A DNA stretch of 64,000 nt from Tropicibacter sp. Alg240-R139 (GCF_900537075.1 NZ_UNRA01000002.1:824724-888723); one strand, 5' to 3'; shown: positions 8,320-17,888, counted from the stretch's first letter. Numbers and translations are program-made. The notes: a model not told the origin generated them from the letters alone.

Positions 8320-8409
8320 ACGGGGGATGCTCCCGCCGGTCGTCAATGTTTCTGACGAAACATCTCCTCCCGTTGGGCCGGGCGCCGCGCTTCGCGCGGC
8401 GCGGTGGCG
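8320..8409 (-). repeat. Interspersed two-hairpin intergenic element, copy B (reverse orientation)
   Basis: Reverse orientation relative to copy A: hairpin 2 is ATGTTTC (8346-8352), TGAC, GAAACAT (8357-8363). The linker reads CTCCTCCCGTT (8364-8374). Hairpin 1 is degenerate, with an inner 8-bp stem CGCCGCGC/GCGCGGCG (8383-8390 with 8394-8401) but unpaired outer part. It lies downstream of folE2. The rest of the gene-free stretch 8255-8665 shows no convincing gene. Confidence 0.75.
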
Positions 8410-8572
8410 TTTGAGGCGCGGAATACTTACGTCTTAGACCGTCCTCAATGTGGCGAAAGCCTGTTCGCACCGATTTTGAGGTAACAACAAAGTGCACAAG
8501 CGTTGGGCGCTTTCCGCAATGCGGCGTAGACTTAAGCAGAAAAATGCCGCTTTTTCGCACCTGCGGCATAAA

Positions 8573-8622
8573 GTTTGCTGCAATTGCAAGGGGCCGCCTT
8601 ATATTGAGAGTGAAAGCAAACC
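8573..8622 (+). promoter_or_regulatory. Candidate promoter/operator with TTGCTGCAATTGCAA motif
   Basis: TTTGCTGCAATTGCAAGG is followed by TATATT about 20 nt later, then the small genes at 8666 and 8770. TGC/GCA-rich inverted repeats of this sort have been reported as PhaR sites in Rhodobacteraceae, but this is only a resemblance. Low-confidence assignment as promoter with overlapping operator. Confidence 0.3.
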
Positions 8623-8665
8623 CTGCGTGGAGCTTAAACTGCCGCGTGAGTTGAAAGGGGCCGTC

Positions 8666-8773
8666 ATGCAAGACCTAAGTGGAACACGTTTCTATGCGCC
8701 CATGTGGCGGCTTGTCCTGACAGCAGTTGCTTTCGTCGATCTTTTCTCTCTGACTTGGGACCCCCGAACATGA
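8666..8773 (+). CDS. Possible 35-aa membrane protein
   Basis: ATG at 8666 has a good SD (AAAGGGG, about 7 nt upstream) and the stop TGA overlaps the next ATG (ATGA at 8770). The peptide is MQDLSGTRFYAPMWRLVLTA and continues VAFVDLFSLTWDPRT, with one short hydrophobic segment. It may be a leader that couples translation of the downstream Lys/Ala-rich protein, or a small membrane protein. Support is only the SD and the overlap. Confidence 0.4.
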   Translation: MQDLSGTRFYAPMWRLVLTAVAFVDLFSLTWDPRT

Positions 8774-9270
8774 CCCCATTTCTCTATCCACTTCACGCAC
8801 AAACTGCAGCCATTCGCATGGCAGGCTATGCCCTGACCACACAGATTGAACTGCTACAGGCGATGTCGCGCTTTGCGACCCTGACTCCGGCCACTAAGGT
8901 CCAAAGACCACAAACCCAGACGTCAAAGGCGGTCACTGGTGTCAATACTGCGGCCGCCGGCAGGGCTGCCAAGGTGACTACGCCCAAACGGACCCCAACC
9001 AAGGTACCTTCGGCCAAAACTGCTGCATCCAAGCGGAAACCGGTCGTCCGTACAAACGTGGCTCCGGCAAAGGCGGCTGAAGCTGCGCCTGTGACAAAGG
9101 CCGCGGCCGCCAAGCCCGTGGCTACGACCATTGGTACCAAAACAGGAAAACGCGTGCAAAAATCGGCTGCCAAGCAAACCCAAACGGCAACGACGACTTC
9201 GACGCGCGCGCGCCGCGTCCCATCGCGTCCACCCAGCATGCCGCAGACCAAGTCGCAATCTGACGATTAA
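8770..9270 (+). CDS. Small protein with Lys/Ala/Thr-rich basic tail
   Basis: 166 aa. Residues 1-35 (MTPFLYPLHAQTAAIRMAGY..LLQAMSRF) resemble an amphipathic helix. Residues 40-166 are low-complexity and basic, with repeated TPKRTPTK / AAAKP-like segments and an RARRVPSRPP end, reminiscent of histone-H1-like or granule-associated (phasin-like) proteins. No enzymatic motif. Start chosen for the ATGA overlap with the 35-aa ORF; 22 upstream in-frame codons exist. Function unknown; nucleic-acid or polymer binding is a guess from composition. Confidence 0.6.
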   Translation: MTPFLYPLHAQTAAIRMAGYALTTQIELLQAMSRFATLTPATKVQRPQTQTSKAVTGVNTAAAGRAAKVTTPKRTPTKVPSAKTAASKRKPVVRTNVAPAKAAEAAPVTKAAAAKPVATTIGTKTGKRVQKSAAKQTQTATTTSTRARRVPSRPPSMPQTKSQSDD

Positions 9271-9322
9271 GCCGTCGCCTTCGGCTTGACAGTCCGCGGC
9301 GCGCAAGCCAACCCTGCGCGTC

Positions 9323-10771
9323 ATGTTGGATATGCGCCCCGTTGGATATGTGATCGGGCTGTTGGTTGCCATTCTTGGCGTGACCATGGTTTTGCCGATG
9401 CTCGCCGACCTTATCGAAGGGCGGGGTGAGTGGCATGTGTTCCTGCAAAGTGGTTTGATCACCGTCCTTGTGGGCGGGCTGATTGCCCTTAGCTGTTCGA
9501 ATGGTTTGCGCGAGGGGCTGACCATTCAACAGACATTTTTGCTGACCACGGGTGTTTGGGTGGTATTGCCGATCTTCGGTGCGGTTCCGTTCATGTTCGG
9601 CGAAACCGAGTTGCGGTTTGTCGACGCCTTTTTCGAATCGATGTCAGGGCTGACGACCACAGGTTCGACCGTAATTTCTGGCCTGGATCAGCTGCCCCGC
9701 GGGCTGCTTTTGTGGCGCGGATTGCTGCAATGGCTGGGCGGGATCGGGATCATTGTTGTCGCTATGGTTTTTCTTCCAGAACTGCGGGTTGGGGGCATGC
9801 AGATCTTTCGCTCGGAAGGATTTGATACTTTTGGTAAAATCCTCCCGCGTGCGACAGAGATTTCATCGCGGATTTCGGTAATCTACATCACTTTGACGAT
9901 GACCTGCGCGCTGGCCTACGCCGCCGTTGGGATGGCCCCTTTTGACGCCTCTGTTCATGCGATGACAACAGTGGCCACGGGCGGATTTGCCAACTATGAC
10001 GCGTCGTTTGGGGCGTTTTCGGGTGGGGCAGAGTACGTCGCTGTGGTGTTCATGCTGCTGGCGGCGCTGCCGTTTGTGCGGTTCGTGCAAATGACGGCCG
10101 GAAGCGCACGACCGCTGTTTCGGGACACCCAAATCCGCGCATTTCTGGCGACGGCGCTGGTTCTGGTGTTGGTACTGACCGCCTGGAACCTGGCTTATAC
10201 AGGGGCCACTGGCGAACCGGCCGTGCGCAAGACGCTGTTCAATACTGTGTCGCTGATGACCGGTACGGGTTATGCCAGCGAGGATTACATGACCTGGGGC
10301 GGCTTTCCCGTCACGCTCTTGTTCTTTGTCGGATTGATTGGTGGCTGCGCGGGCTCGACCGCCTGTTCGATCAAGATTTTCCGTTATCAACTCCTTTTCG
10401 CGTCGATCAAGGCACAGCTGCAGCGTATCCGCACGCCGCATGGGGTGTTCACGCCGCGATATGCAGGCCGACCTGTAGGGCCGGATGTCCTGAGCTCGGT
10501 TATGAGCTTCTTTGTCTTTTTCATTGTCACCATGGGGGCTGTGGCCTGGTTGCTGGGGCTGACAGGATTAGATCTGACAACATCTGTCTCGGGCGCGGCG
10601 GCGGCTTTGGCCAACATCGGGCCGGGTTTGGGCAACCAGATCGGCCCTGCCGGTAACTTTGGCGGGCTGAACGACGCGTCAAAATGGATATTGGTCGCTG
10701 CGATGCTGATCGGGCGGCTGGAACTTTTGGCGGTATACGCCATTCTCACCGTGCAATTCTGGAGAGCATGA
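9323..10771 (+). CDS. trkH: TrkH-family potassium uptake protein
   Basis: 482 aa with about 10-12 membrane segments. The four selectivity-filter loops are recognisable: GLTTTGSTVISG, TTVATGGFANYD, LMTGTGYASED and LANIGPGLGNQ. It is the membrane-spanning K+ channel-like subunit of Trk, which needs a cytoplasmic TrkA regulator that is not in this window. The start lacks a strong SD; ATG at 9332 is an alternative. It overlaps the next gene by 1-4 bp (ATGATGA), so the two are probably co-transcribed although not obviously related in function. Confidence 0.9.
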   Translation: MLDMRPVGYVIGLLVAILGVTMVLPMLADLIEGRGEWHVFLQSGLITVLVGGLIALSCSNGLREGLTIQQTFLLTTGVWVVLPIFGAVPFMFGETELRFVDAFFESMSGLTTTGSTVISGLDQLPRGLLLWRGLLQWLGGIGIIVVAMVFLPELRVGGMQIFRSEGFDTFGKILPRATEISSRISVIYITLTMTCALAYAAVGMAPFDASVHAMTTVATGGFANYDASFGAFSGGAEYVAVVFMLLAALPFVRFVQMTAGSARPLFRDTQIRAFLATALVLVLVLTAWNLAYTGATGEPAVRKTLFNTVSLMTGTGYASEDYMTWGGFPVTLLFFVGLIGGCAGSTACSIKIFRYQLLFASIKAQLQRIRTPHGVFTPRYAGRPVGPDVLSSVMSFFVFFIVTMGAVAWLLGLTGLDLTTSVSGAAAALANIGPGLGNQIGPAGNFGGLNDASKWILVAAMLIGRLELLAVYAILTVQFWRA

Positions 10772-12345
10772 TGAAAAGACCATTGGGTGCGCAAATTTCC
10801 CATATGTTGAAAGATCGCGGCGTGGACGTGATCTTTGGCATTCCGGGGGTGCACAATCAGGAAATGTATCGCGGCATCGAAGAAGCCGGGATCACCCATG
10901 TTCTGGCCCGCCACGAACAAGGGGCAGGGTTCATGGCCGATGGCTATGCCCGTGCCAGCGGCAAGCCGGGGGTGGCCTATGTCATCACCGGGCCGGGGTT
11001 GTGCAACATCATGACACCGATGGGGCAGGCCTATTCCGATTCCGTTTCGATGCTGGTCTTGTCATCCTGTCTGGATGAAACGGCGGCCCGCAAGGGGCAG
11101 CTGCACCAGATGAAAGATCAGGAAGCCGCGGCAGCCACTGTGTGTGATTGGTCCCATACTGCGCATACAGCACAGTCAGCCTACGGCCTGATCGAGCGCG
11201 CGTTTGAAGAGTTCGAAACGCAACGCCCCCGGCCAAAGCACATCCAGGTTCCGATCGCGCAGCTTGAGGCGGATGCCGAACCCGCTCCGTTCCCGAACCA
11301 GCCTGCGCTGACGCTCAAGGCCAAGGCATCGGACATTGCGCCGGTTTTGTCTTTGTTAAACATCGCGCAACGGCCTCTGTTCATTTTGGGCGGTGGGGCG
11401 AAATCAAACCTGTGGCGGCAAGTGTTGACGCAGATCGGCGCGGCTTGTCTGACGACCTATGCGGGGCGCGGTATGGTTGGAACTGGTTATGCGCTGGACT
11501 ATGGGGCTAGGCTGGCACGTCCGGGCAGTGCGGACATCGTCGCATCCGCCGATTTGGTGGTGGCTGTCGGAACCGAACTGGCCGAGGTTGATCTGTGGCG
11601 TCAGGATTTGGGGCATACAGCGAATCTGGTTCGGGTGGATATCGACCCTTCGGTTCTAGCTGACCCTCAGCGGGCCGCGATCAAGCTGCAGATGGATGCC
11701 GAAAGCTTTGCATACGCGTTGTGGGAGGCGACCGAAGCTGCTACGCCCAAGACCGGATGGGCAGCGACCGAAGTGGCCGAAACGCGCACCCGCTGGCGGT
11801 CCGAGACGGATGCCGAACGTCCAGGGATCGTCCCGGTGGTTGACGCGCTGCGTGAAGCAATGCCGATGGACACGATGATCTACTCTGACATGACCCAGTT
11901 TGCCTATGTTGCGAAAGAGGTGTGGGAGATGCATCGACCCTATCACTGGCACCATCCTTATGGGTTCGGCACTTTGGGGTACGCATTGCCTGCTGGTATC
12001 GGTGGCGCTGTGGCACGTCGTGGTCAGCCGACGGCGGTGATCATCGGAGATTACGGTCTGCACTACACGTTGCCCGAGCTGGGGGTAGCGGTGGAACTGG
12101 GGCTGCCTCTGCCGATCATCTTGTGGGACAACGGCAAACTCAAAGAGATCGAGGACAGCATGACCCGTGCGCAGATTGCGCCAAATGCTGTGATCGCGCG
12201 CAACCCGGATTTCTGCAATCTCGCCGAGGCGTTTGGCGCTGATGCGGTAGCGCCCAAGGATCTGGCCGAGATGCAAGCCGCCGTTCAAGCGGCCTTTACA
12301 GCCAATGGACCCACACTGATCTATCTTACACCAGATATTCTATAG
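10771..12345 (+). CDS. TPP-dependent decarboxylase, probable 5-guanidino-2-oxopentanoate decarboxylase
   Basis: 524 aa (ATG 10771, 6 nt after GGAG; ATG 10768 also possible). Acetolactate-synthase-like fold: N-terminal Pyr domain with the catalytic Glu in ARHEQGAGFMADGYA, a central domain (ILGGGAKS..), and a C-terminal PP domain. The TPP motif is GDY..x..DN (IGDYGLHYTLPE ... LWDNGK) instead of the common GDG..NN. FGIPGVHNQEMYRG resembles enzymes annotated as 5-guanidino-2-oxopentanoate decarboxylase (arginine transaminase pathway, AruI-like). Family is certain; the substrate is inferred. Confidence 0.65.
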   Translation: MKRPLGAQISHMLKDRGVDVIFGIPGVHNQEMYRGIEEAGITHVLARHEQGAGFMADGYARASGKPGVAYVITGPGLCNIMTPMGQAYSDSVSMLVLSSCLDETAARKGQLHQMKDQEAAAATVCDWSHTAHTAQSAYGLIERAFEEFETQRPRPKHIQVPIAQLEADAEPAPFPNQPALTLKAKASDIAPVLSLLNIAQRPLFILGGGAKSNLWRQVLTQIGAACLTTYAGRGMVGTGYALDYGARLARPGSADIVASADLVVAVGTELAEVDLWRQDLGHTANLVRVDIDPSVLADPQRAAIKLQMDAESFAYALWEATEAATPKTGWAATEVAETRTRWRSETDAERPGIVPVVDALREAMPMDTMIYSDMTQFAYVAKEVWEMHRPYHWHHPYGFGTLGYALPAGIGGAVARRGQPTAVIIGDYGLHYTLPELGVAVELGLPLPIILWDNGKLKEIEDSMTRAQIAPNAVIARNPDFCNLAEAFGADAVAPKDLAEMQAAVQAAFTANGPTLIYLTPDIL

Positions 12346-12388
12346 CCACCTGCGCAGCCTATCGGCTTTGCGTCCTGCGGACGGCGGG

Positions 12389-12470
12389 GGGCGTGGCACC
12401 GGGCGCGCGGTGCCACGCCCAACAAGAGGAGATGATCCGCCAGGATCAACGACGATTGGCGGGAGCGCTT
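12389..12470 (+). repeat. Interspersed two-hairpin intergenic element, copy C
   Basis: Hairpin 1 is a perfect 13-bp stem (12389-12401 with 12408-12420) whose sequence is unlike copies A and D. The linker is AACAAGAGGAG (12421-12431). Hairpin 2 is TGATCC (12433-12438), GCCA, GGATCA (12443-12448), with different bases but the same pairing as copy A. Tail GACGATTGGCGGGAGC. It sits between two convergent genes. Confidence 0.75.
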
Positions 12471-12493
12471 GATGTCTCCCGCACTGTGTTCAT

Positions 12494-14239
12494 TTAGTTC
12501 CAGCAGCTCACCAGAACCGTCATTCCATTGGCCCGGCGCGACAGTTCGTTTGGTGACACGCCCTGATATCCATTTGCGTCTGCCGCCCGCAGTCCTGCGG
12601 CTTGCAGAACGTCACGCAGGGCTTGGGCATCAGCGGCAAAGCTTACGCCGCGCGGCAACTGCTGGCCGGTCTGAGCGGCGGGCAAAAGCATGCCCACGAC
12701 CGAGCCAGCCGGATCGAACACAGGGCCGCCCGCGTCGCCGGATTGAGCCGCTAGATCAAGCCGGGACAACTCGGTCTCTCCGCGCAACCCTTTGACGTCC
12801 AACAGCTTGCCAAAGGTCAAGGTCGGCGCGCCCAGGACACCTTCAAAGCTGTAGCCTGCAACGGTCACGTCTGATTGCAGGCGCGGCGGTTCAATGCTCA
12901 GTTGTGCAACTTCCATCGGGGCCAGCGACTGTTGGGGTCTCAGCACCGCAACGCCCAGACCTGAATCCGCGCTGATCAAGTCGGCAGTATAGTCGTTGTC
13001 CAGCGTGATCCGGGTGCAACCGTCCACAGCTTCTGAAACTGTCACAACCGTTCCCTTGCCATCGACGTAGAAACCGGAACGCGAAACGCGGGGTCGGCGA
13101 ACCTGCAAGCCAGAGATCAGGTCGATGGATTGTGCCGCATCGCCGCCTGCGCCGGGATCCAGCACGCCGTCGGTGCGCGCAAAGCTGGCCTTCATCGCAG
13201 CCAGGACACGGGCACGACGCGCTTCGTCGCCTTCGGGCCAGATCAGGGTGAAGCCCTTGATCTCGCCGTTTTTCAGCGTCGCTTCGGTGTAGGACACGAT
13301 GCCGTTGCCGCGCCCTTCAAGGATAAAGCTATCCTTCTTGCGCTCGCGCGGTCCTTCAAGCGGGACAATCTCTAGCGTCTGCATGATGTCATAAAGACCA
13401 AAGAGCGTTGCCTGATCGCCAGGCTGGCTGATCAGCAGAATGCGCGCGCTCAGGTCAGATGCGCTGTCGAAATGCACAAACGGCGGCTCGTAGCGCGAGA
13501 AACGGACTACATTCAAAGGCAGATCCATGTCGATCCCGGCCGAACGGTCGGAATGGGACCGCATGCCGGTGCTGATCAGCGGTTCGTTGTATTGATCCAT
13601 CAGAACCTTGCGCTGAGCCGTTGTCAGGATGCCAGTCTGTTCAAACCCGGTGAACAGTTGCCATTCGCCCATCGACCGGCGTGTGCCCGAGCCAAAGGCC
13701 CCGTCGATGGCGGCGCTATAGAACCCGGCGGCTTGCAACGCGACCTGCAGATCCTTGCGTTCTTGCGCCGACAGCAACCGCTCGCTGCGTCGCGCCTCGG
13801 CCGGGGTTTCATCCGCTGGTTCCGGCTGCGCCACAGGTTCCGCGACTTGGGTTTGGTCATCGCCTAGAACGGGAGCGGCAACAACACCGCGGTTCAGAAC
13901 GTTGGCACCCACAGGCCAGTATTGCTGCCCCAGGGCGTTGGACTGCGCCACAAAGCTGTCGCGCGGAATCTGTCGCTCGTTGCGATAGACGCGCAACACA
14001 CGCTCAGCGTCGTCAGCCGAGTAAGGCCCCAGGACGATGCCGTACCAATTGCTGCCCAGGGAAAACCCGTTAACGTCCGGCAGGGCATCGGCATAGATTT
14101 GCGCCCGTTGTTGCGCCACGCGCAAACTGGGGTGGGCTTCGATCTGGACCCAGACCACCTCGCCGTTGGTCTGTTGCGCCTGAGCTGTGTTCAGGGAAGT
14201 AATGATCGCGAAAATGAACGCGGTGAAGACTCTTATCAT
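12494..14239 (-). CDS. Secreted SPOR-like / peptidoglycan-binding protein with inactive trypsin-like domain
   Basis: 581 aa from ATG at 14239 (MIRVFTAFIFAIITSLNTAQA, a signal peptide); upstream in-frame codons are not needed. Order: a SPOR-like region (about 28-110), a peptidoglycan_binding_1 domain (about 160-220, LQAAGFYSAAIDGAFGSGTR), a linker, and a trypsin/HtrA-like domain (about 375-545). The protease triad is missing: VVTVSEAVDGC has Glu403 where His is expected, GVAVLRP has Gly429 for Asp, and GDAGGPV has Ala503 for the nucleophilic Ser. It is probably a periplasmic pseudoprotease binding cell wall or peptides. Convergent with the TPP enzyme. Confidence 0.75.
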   Translation of the reverse strand: MIRVFTAFIFAIITSLNTAQAQQTNGEVVWVQIEAHPSLRVAQQRAQIYADALPDVNGFSLGSNWYGIVLGPYSADDAERVLRVYRNERQIPRDSFVAQSNALGQQYWPVGANVLNRGVVAAPVLGDDQTQVAEPVAQPEPADETPAEARRSERLLSAQERKDLQVALQAAGFYSAAIDGAFGSGTRRSMGEWQLFTGFEQTGILTTAQRKVLMDQYNEPLISTGMRSHSDRSAGIDMDLPLNVVRFSRYEPPFVHFDSASDLSARILLISQPGDQATLFGLYDIMQTLEIVPLEGPRERKKDSFILEGRGNGIVSYTEATLKNGEIKGFTLIWPEGDEARRARVLAAMKASFARTDGVLDPGAGGDAAQSIDLISGLQVRRPRVSRSGFYVDGKGTVVTVSEAVDGCTRITLDNDYTADLISADSGLGVAVLRPQQSLAPMEVAQLSIEPPRLQSDVTVAGYSFEGVLGAPTLTFGKLLDVKGLRGETELSRLDLAAQSGDAGGPVFDPAGSVVGMLLPAAQTGQQLPRGVSFAADAQALRDVLQAAGLRAADANGYQGVSPNELSRRANGMTVLVSCWN

Positions 14240-14451
14240 CGTCGGGTCTCTTGCCTTTGAAATCGGTATTCTGGACGCAGCATAATCAGGAATGCGGGGC
14301 AAACGCCATGCCCCTGCCGGGGTGAGGCCGAAGGTGTGTCGATAACACGACAGGGCTGGCACATGTGGCGTTGACCCTTTTGGGTGGGCGACATAGGAAA
14401 GGGCGGAAGTAAAAACCCCATGCGCTTGCACGCGCGGTTTAAGGGAATGTC

Positions 14452-15381
14452 ATGACCGATCAGACCAACGCCCCGCGTTCGTTCCAGGAAATCATCCTGC
14501 GGCTTCAGGCCTATTGGGCCTCGAAAGGCTGCGCAATCCTGCAGCCTTACGACATGGAAGTGGGCGCTGGTACATTCCACCCGGCGACGACTTTGCGCGC
14601 ACTTGGCTCCAAGGCGTGGGCAGCGGCCTATGTGCAACCATCGCGCCGTCCGACTGATGGGCGTTATGGCGAGAACCCGAACCGCTTACAGCACTACTAT
14701 CAATATCAGGTGCTGATCAAACCCAGCCCGCCGGATCTACAGGAACTGTATCTGGGCTCGCTTCAGGCCATCGGCATCGACATGGATCTGCACGACATCC
14801 GCTTTGTCGAGGATGACTGGGAAAGCCCGACCCTGGGCGCCTGGGGTCTGGGATGGGAGGTCTGGTGCGACGGTATGGAAGTCAGCCAGTTCACTTATTT
14901 TCAGCAGGTTGGCGGCCACGACTGCACGCCCGTTTCCGGCGAACTGACCTATGGTCTGGAGCGCTTGGCGATGTACGTCTTGGGCATCGATCACGTCATG
15001 GACATGCCGTTCAACGATCCACAATCGCCAAGCCCGCTGACCTACGGCGAAATTTTCAAGCAGACCGAAGAAGAATACGCCCGCTGGAACTTTGACGTGG
15101 CCAACACCGAGGTACTGCTGCGTCACTTTGAGGAGGCCGAGGCCGAATGTGCCGCGATCCTGAGCCAGGAGCACGACGATCCCAAAACCGGCAAGCGTAT
15201 CATCATGGCTCATCCCGCTTATGATCAGTGCATCAAGGCGAGCCACATTTTCAACTTGCTCGACGCACGCGGCGTGATCTCGGTCACCGAACGCCAAGCC
15301 TATATCGGCCGTGTCCGGGCGCTCGCTAAACAATGCGCCGACGCTTTTGTGCAGACTGAGGCGGGGGGCTACGCGGCCTGA
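14452..15381 (+). CDS. glyQ: Glycyl-tRNA synthetase alpha subunit
   Basis: 309 aa, normal length. Class II motifs are clear: [17 protein letters not shown] at the N-terminus, [26 protein letters not shown] and [11 protein letters not shown]. It catalyses glycine activation as the alpha part of the alpha2beta2 bacterial enzyme; glyS lies at 17898. A GC-rich hairpin CGCGGCC/GGCCGCG (15372-15390) spans the stop codon and separates it from the convergent MarC-like gene, but without a T tract. Confidence 0.97.
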   Translation: MTDQTNAPRSFQEIILRLQAYWASKGCAILQPYDMEVGAGTFHPATTLRALGSKAWAAAYVQPSRRPTDGRYGENPNRLQHYYQYQVLIKPSPPDLQELYLGSLQAIGIDMDLHDIRFVEDDWESPTLGAWGLGWEVWCDGMEVSQFTYFQQVGGHDCTPVSGELTYGLERLAMYVLGIDHVMDMPFNDPQSPSPLTYGEIFKQTEEEYARWNFDVANTEVLLRHFEEAEAECAAILSQEHDDPKTGKRIIMAHPAYDQCIKASHIFNLLDARGVISVTERQAYIGRVRALAKQCADAFVQTEAGGYAA

Positions 15382-15398
15382 TGGGCCGCGCGACCCAC

Positions 15399-16034
15399 TT
15401 ACCCAGCCAATCCCGGCAGCAGCGCTTTCAACCCTTCGGTAATCATGCCGATTGCGATGGCGGCCAGGATCATGCCCATCAGGCGGCTCATGATCACGCG
15501 CGCTGTGCCCGACAGATGTTTGGCCAGCATCGGCGCGTTCCAGAAAGTCAGCGCCAACAGCGCCACCATGCCCGCAAAAACGCCCGCGTAAGCAATCGCG
15601 TGAGCGGCGTCTGTCACCTGATGCGAATAGACAATCAGCGTTGTGATGGTGCCGGGGCCCACCAGAATGGGAAAGGTCAGCGGATAGAAGGCAACCGTTT
15701 CCGGGGCCGGGTAGTCGGCTTTTTCGGCGTCTGTCCCGTGATGCGCGCTGCTTTCATTGCCGCTGAGCATGTTGAGCGCCAGCAGCAAAACGACCAGCCC
15801 GCCCGCCACGCGAAAGTCATCTACACTAATGCCAAACAAATTCAGCACCTGGCTGCCGGCCACAGCAAAACACCCGCCCAGGATCAGACAGTAAAGCGCG
15901 GTCTTGATGGCGATCTTGCGTTGATCGGCCATCGAGGCCTCTGCAGTGACGCTCAGAAAGATCGGCAGGTTGCTGATCGGGTTCATGATTGCGAAAAGGG
16001 CGCCAAAGAATGTGATGGCAAATCCGGTATCCAT
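15399..16034 (-). CDS. MarC-family membrane protein
   Basis: 211 aa from ATG at 16034 (MDTGFAITFFGALFAIMNPI). Six hydrophobic segments; NPISNLPIF and FPILVGPGTITTLIV are the signature repeats of the MarC/YhgN family. Inner-membrane protein of unknown transport function. It is placed on the opposite strand inside the glyQ-glyS region. The longer reading frame to 16268 has non-membrane, low-quality sequence and is not used. Confidence 0.88.
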   Translation of the reverse strand: MDTGFAITFFGALFAIMNPISNLPIFLSVTAEASMADQRKIAIKTALYCLILGGCFAVAGSQVLNLFGISVDDFRVAGGLVVLLLALNMLSGNESSAHHGTDAEKADYPAPETVAFYPLTFPILVGPGTITTLIVYSHQVTDAAHAIAYAGVFAGMVALLALTFWNAPMLAKHLSGTARVIMSRLMGMILAAIAIGMITEGLKALLPGLAG

Positions 16035-16130
16035 GCGTCGAAGTATCCTGTGCGTGTAATGTTCGGATACCCTGTCGCATTCCTCAGACGTAGGAAAGGG
16101 GCGTACCCCTTTATGAAGGAGATTTAATCC

Positions 16131-16655
16131 ATGGCGGGCAAACTGCTTGTAATCGCTTTGTTGCTGTCGACCGCAATTGCGGGGGCGGCGATCTATTATC
16201 TCCAGATCTATGGGTTCTATTACACCGTCGATGCGCAGCCGGGGCAGGACGTGCACCTGATGGCACAAGACACGGCAGAGCCGCGACCAATCGCCTATAC
16301 GGAGTTTCAGGCGATCGACGCCGACAGCTCGCCCATCCGTTACCGGGCTTGTTTCACGACGGATCTTTCATTGGACGATATGTCGGCCACATACGTCGAA
16401 TCCGATAAGACTGAACCGCGCGTGGCACCGGATTGGTTTGATTGCTTTGACGCGCTTGCCATTGGCGCGGCCATCGGCGAAGGGCGCGCGCGCACTTATC
16501 TGGCCGTCAAGAACATCGCCTTTGGGGTCGACCGCGTCGTAGCTGTCACTGACGAGGGTAAGGGATATGTCTGGCACGAATTCAACGACTGCGGCGAAAA
16601 AGCCTATGATGGCACCGTGGTCGGCGAAACCTGCCCCGAGCGTCCAACAAACTGA
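16131..16655 (+). CDS. Membrane-anchored conserved protein (DUF6446-like)
   Basis: 174 aa. An N-terminal membrane anchor (KLLVIALLLSTAIAGAAIYYLQIYGFYY) is followed by a small extracytoplasmic domain with four Cys (RYRACF, DWFDCF, FNDCGEK, GETCPE), likely two disulfides. Similar small proteins are commonly seen between glyQ and glyS in Rhodobacterales, as I recall. GAAGGAG RBS about 8 nt before ATG. Probably in one operon with the GltS-like gene and glyS. Function unknown. Confidence 0.7.
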   Translation: MAGKLLVIALLLSTAIAGAAIYYLQIYGFYYTVDAQPGQDVHLMAQDTAEPRPIAYTEFQAIDADSSPIRYRACFTTDLSLDDMSATYVESDKTEPRVAPDWFDCFDALAIGAAIGEGRARTYLAVKNIAFGVDRVVAVTDEGKGYVWHEFNDCGEKAYDGTVVGETCPERPTN

Positions 16656-16676
16656 TTCAACCGTCAGGAGGCCGCG

Positions 16677-17888
16677 GTGGCCGAAACCTTTGTAATACCG
16701 GATTTTGTGACAGCAACGCTTGGCTTTGCGGTCTACCTGCTTGGGGCCGAGATCAACGGGCGGGTTGCGGTGCTGCGTCAGTTCAACATCCCAGAACCGG
16801 TGACTGGGGGCCTGTTGGCCTCGTTGGTGGTGCTGGGGCTTTATCTGGGCTTTGACCTGGAATTCGCGTTCGAAATGGCGACACGGGATTTCCTGCTGGT
16901 GCTGTTCTTTGCAGGCATCGGTCTGAATGCTCGCCTGTCTGATCTGATCGCTGGGGGCAAACCGCTGCTCTTGCTGCTGGTCCTGACGCTAGTGACCATC
17001 CTAGCGCAGAACGTGATCGGCGCCGTGGGGGCGTCGGCTTTTGGGTATCCTTGGCAGGCCGGCGTCCTGTTTGGATCGGCCTCTTTGATCGGAGGGCATG
17101 GCACCGCCATCGCATGGGCCCCAGAAGTGGCAAACGCGACAGGTCTGTCCGGCGCGACCGAACTGGGGGTGGCCGTTGCGACCCTTGGTTTGGTTCTGGC
17201 TGCGTTGGTCGGTGGGCCAGTGGCAAAATACCTGATCGAAACGCACAAACTGACCCCAAGTCGTCCTGACGAGGGGCACACGATTGGTGTTCCAGACGGG
17301 GAAGGCCAAGATCAAAACAAAATCGACCATGTCTCGGTCATGCGGGTTCTGCTGTTTTTGAACATCGCGATCATCCTGGGCTATGCCCTGTCCCAGGGGA
17401 TCGAGGCCGCTGGTTTGAAACTGCCACTCTTTGTGCCCTGCCTGATCGTGGCCATCGTGATCGCAAATCTGCGCAGCGCGTTCCGCCCCAACGCCAAGCC
17501 GATCTCGCGCACACCTGCGCTGGCGATGATCTCGGAGTTTGCACTTGGCGCGTTTCTGGCGATTTCGTTGATGACACTGCAACTGTGGACCATTGCTGAA
17601 CTCGGCGCCGTAATTGCCGTGGTGATGCTGGCGCAGACCACATTCACCGTGGCATTTGTGATCTTCGTCCTCTTCCCCATCATGGGGAGCGGTTACCGCG
17701 CCGCTGTTCTTGCCGCCGGATTCGGGGGTTTCGCTTTGGGCGCAACCCCCACCGCAATCGCAAATATGACCGCCGTGACCAAGCGATATGGCCCGTCGCC
17801 TATTGCCTTTATCGTGCTCCCCCTTGTATCCGCTTTCTTCGTGGATATCGCCAATGCCATCGTCATCCAGACGATTGTGAACTTCTAA
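16677..17888 (+). CDS. gltS: Sodium/glutamate symporter (GltS family)
   Basis: 403 aa with about 11-12 membrane segments. GTG start at 16677 with CAGGAGG 8-9 nt upstream. Two inverted reentrant-loop signatures are visible: LIGGHGTAIAWAP (first half) and GGFALGATPTAIANM (second half), as in GltS. Imports glutamate with Na+ across the inner membrane. Nine bases separate it from glyS, so co-transcription is likely; the reason for that pairing is not evident. Confidence 0.9.
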   Translation: MAETFVIPDFVTATLGFAVYLLGAEINGRVAVLRQFNIPEPVTGGLLASLVVLGLYLGFDLEFAFEMATRDFLLVLFFAGIGLNARLSDLIAGGKPLLLLLVLTLVTILAQNVIGAVGASAFGYPWQAGVLFGSASLIGGHGTAIAWAPEVANATGLSGATELGVAVATLGLVLAALVGGPVAKYLIETHKLTPSRPDEGHTIGVPDGEGQDQNKIDHVSVMRVLLFLNIAIILGYALSQGIEAAGLKLPLFVPCLIVAIVIANLRSAFRPNAKPISRTPALAMISEFALGAFLAISLMTLQLWTIAELGAVIAVVMLAQTTFTVAFVIFVLFPIMGSGYRAAVLAAGFGGFALGATPTAIANMTAVTKRYGPSPIAFIVLPLVSAFFVDIANAIVIQTIVNF

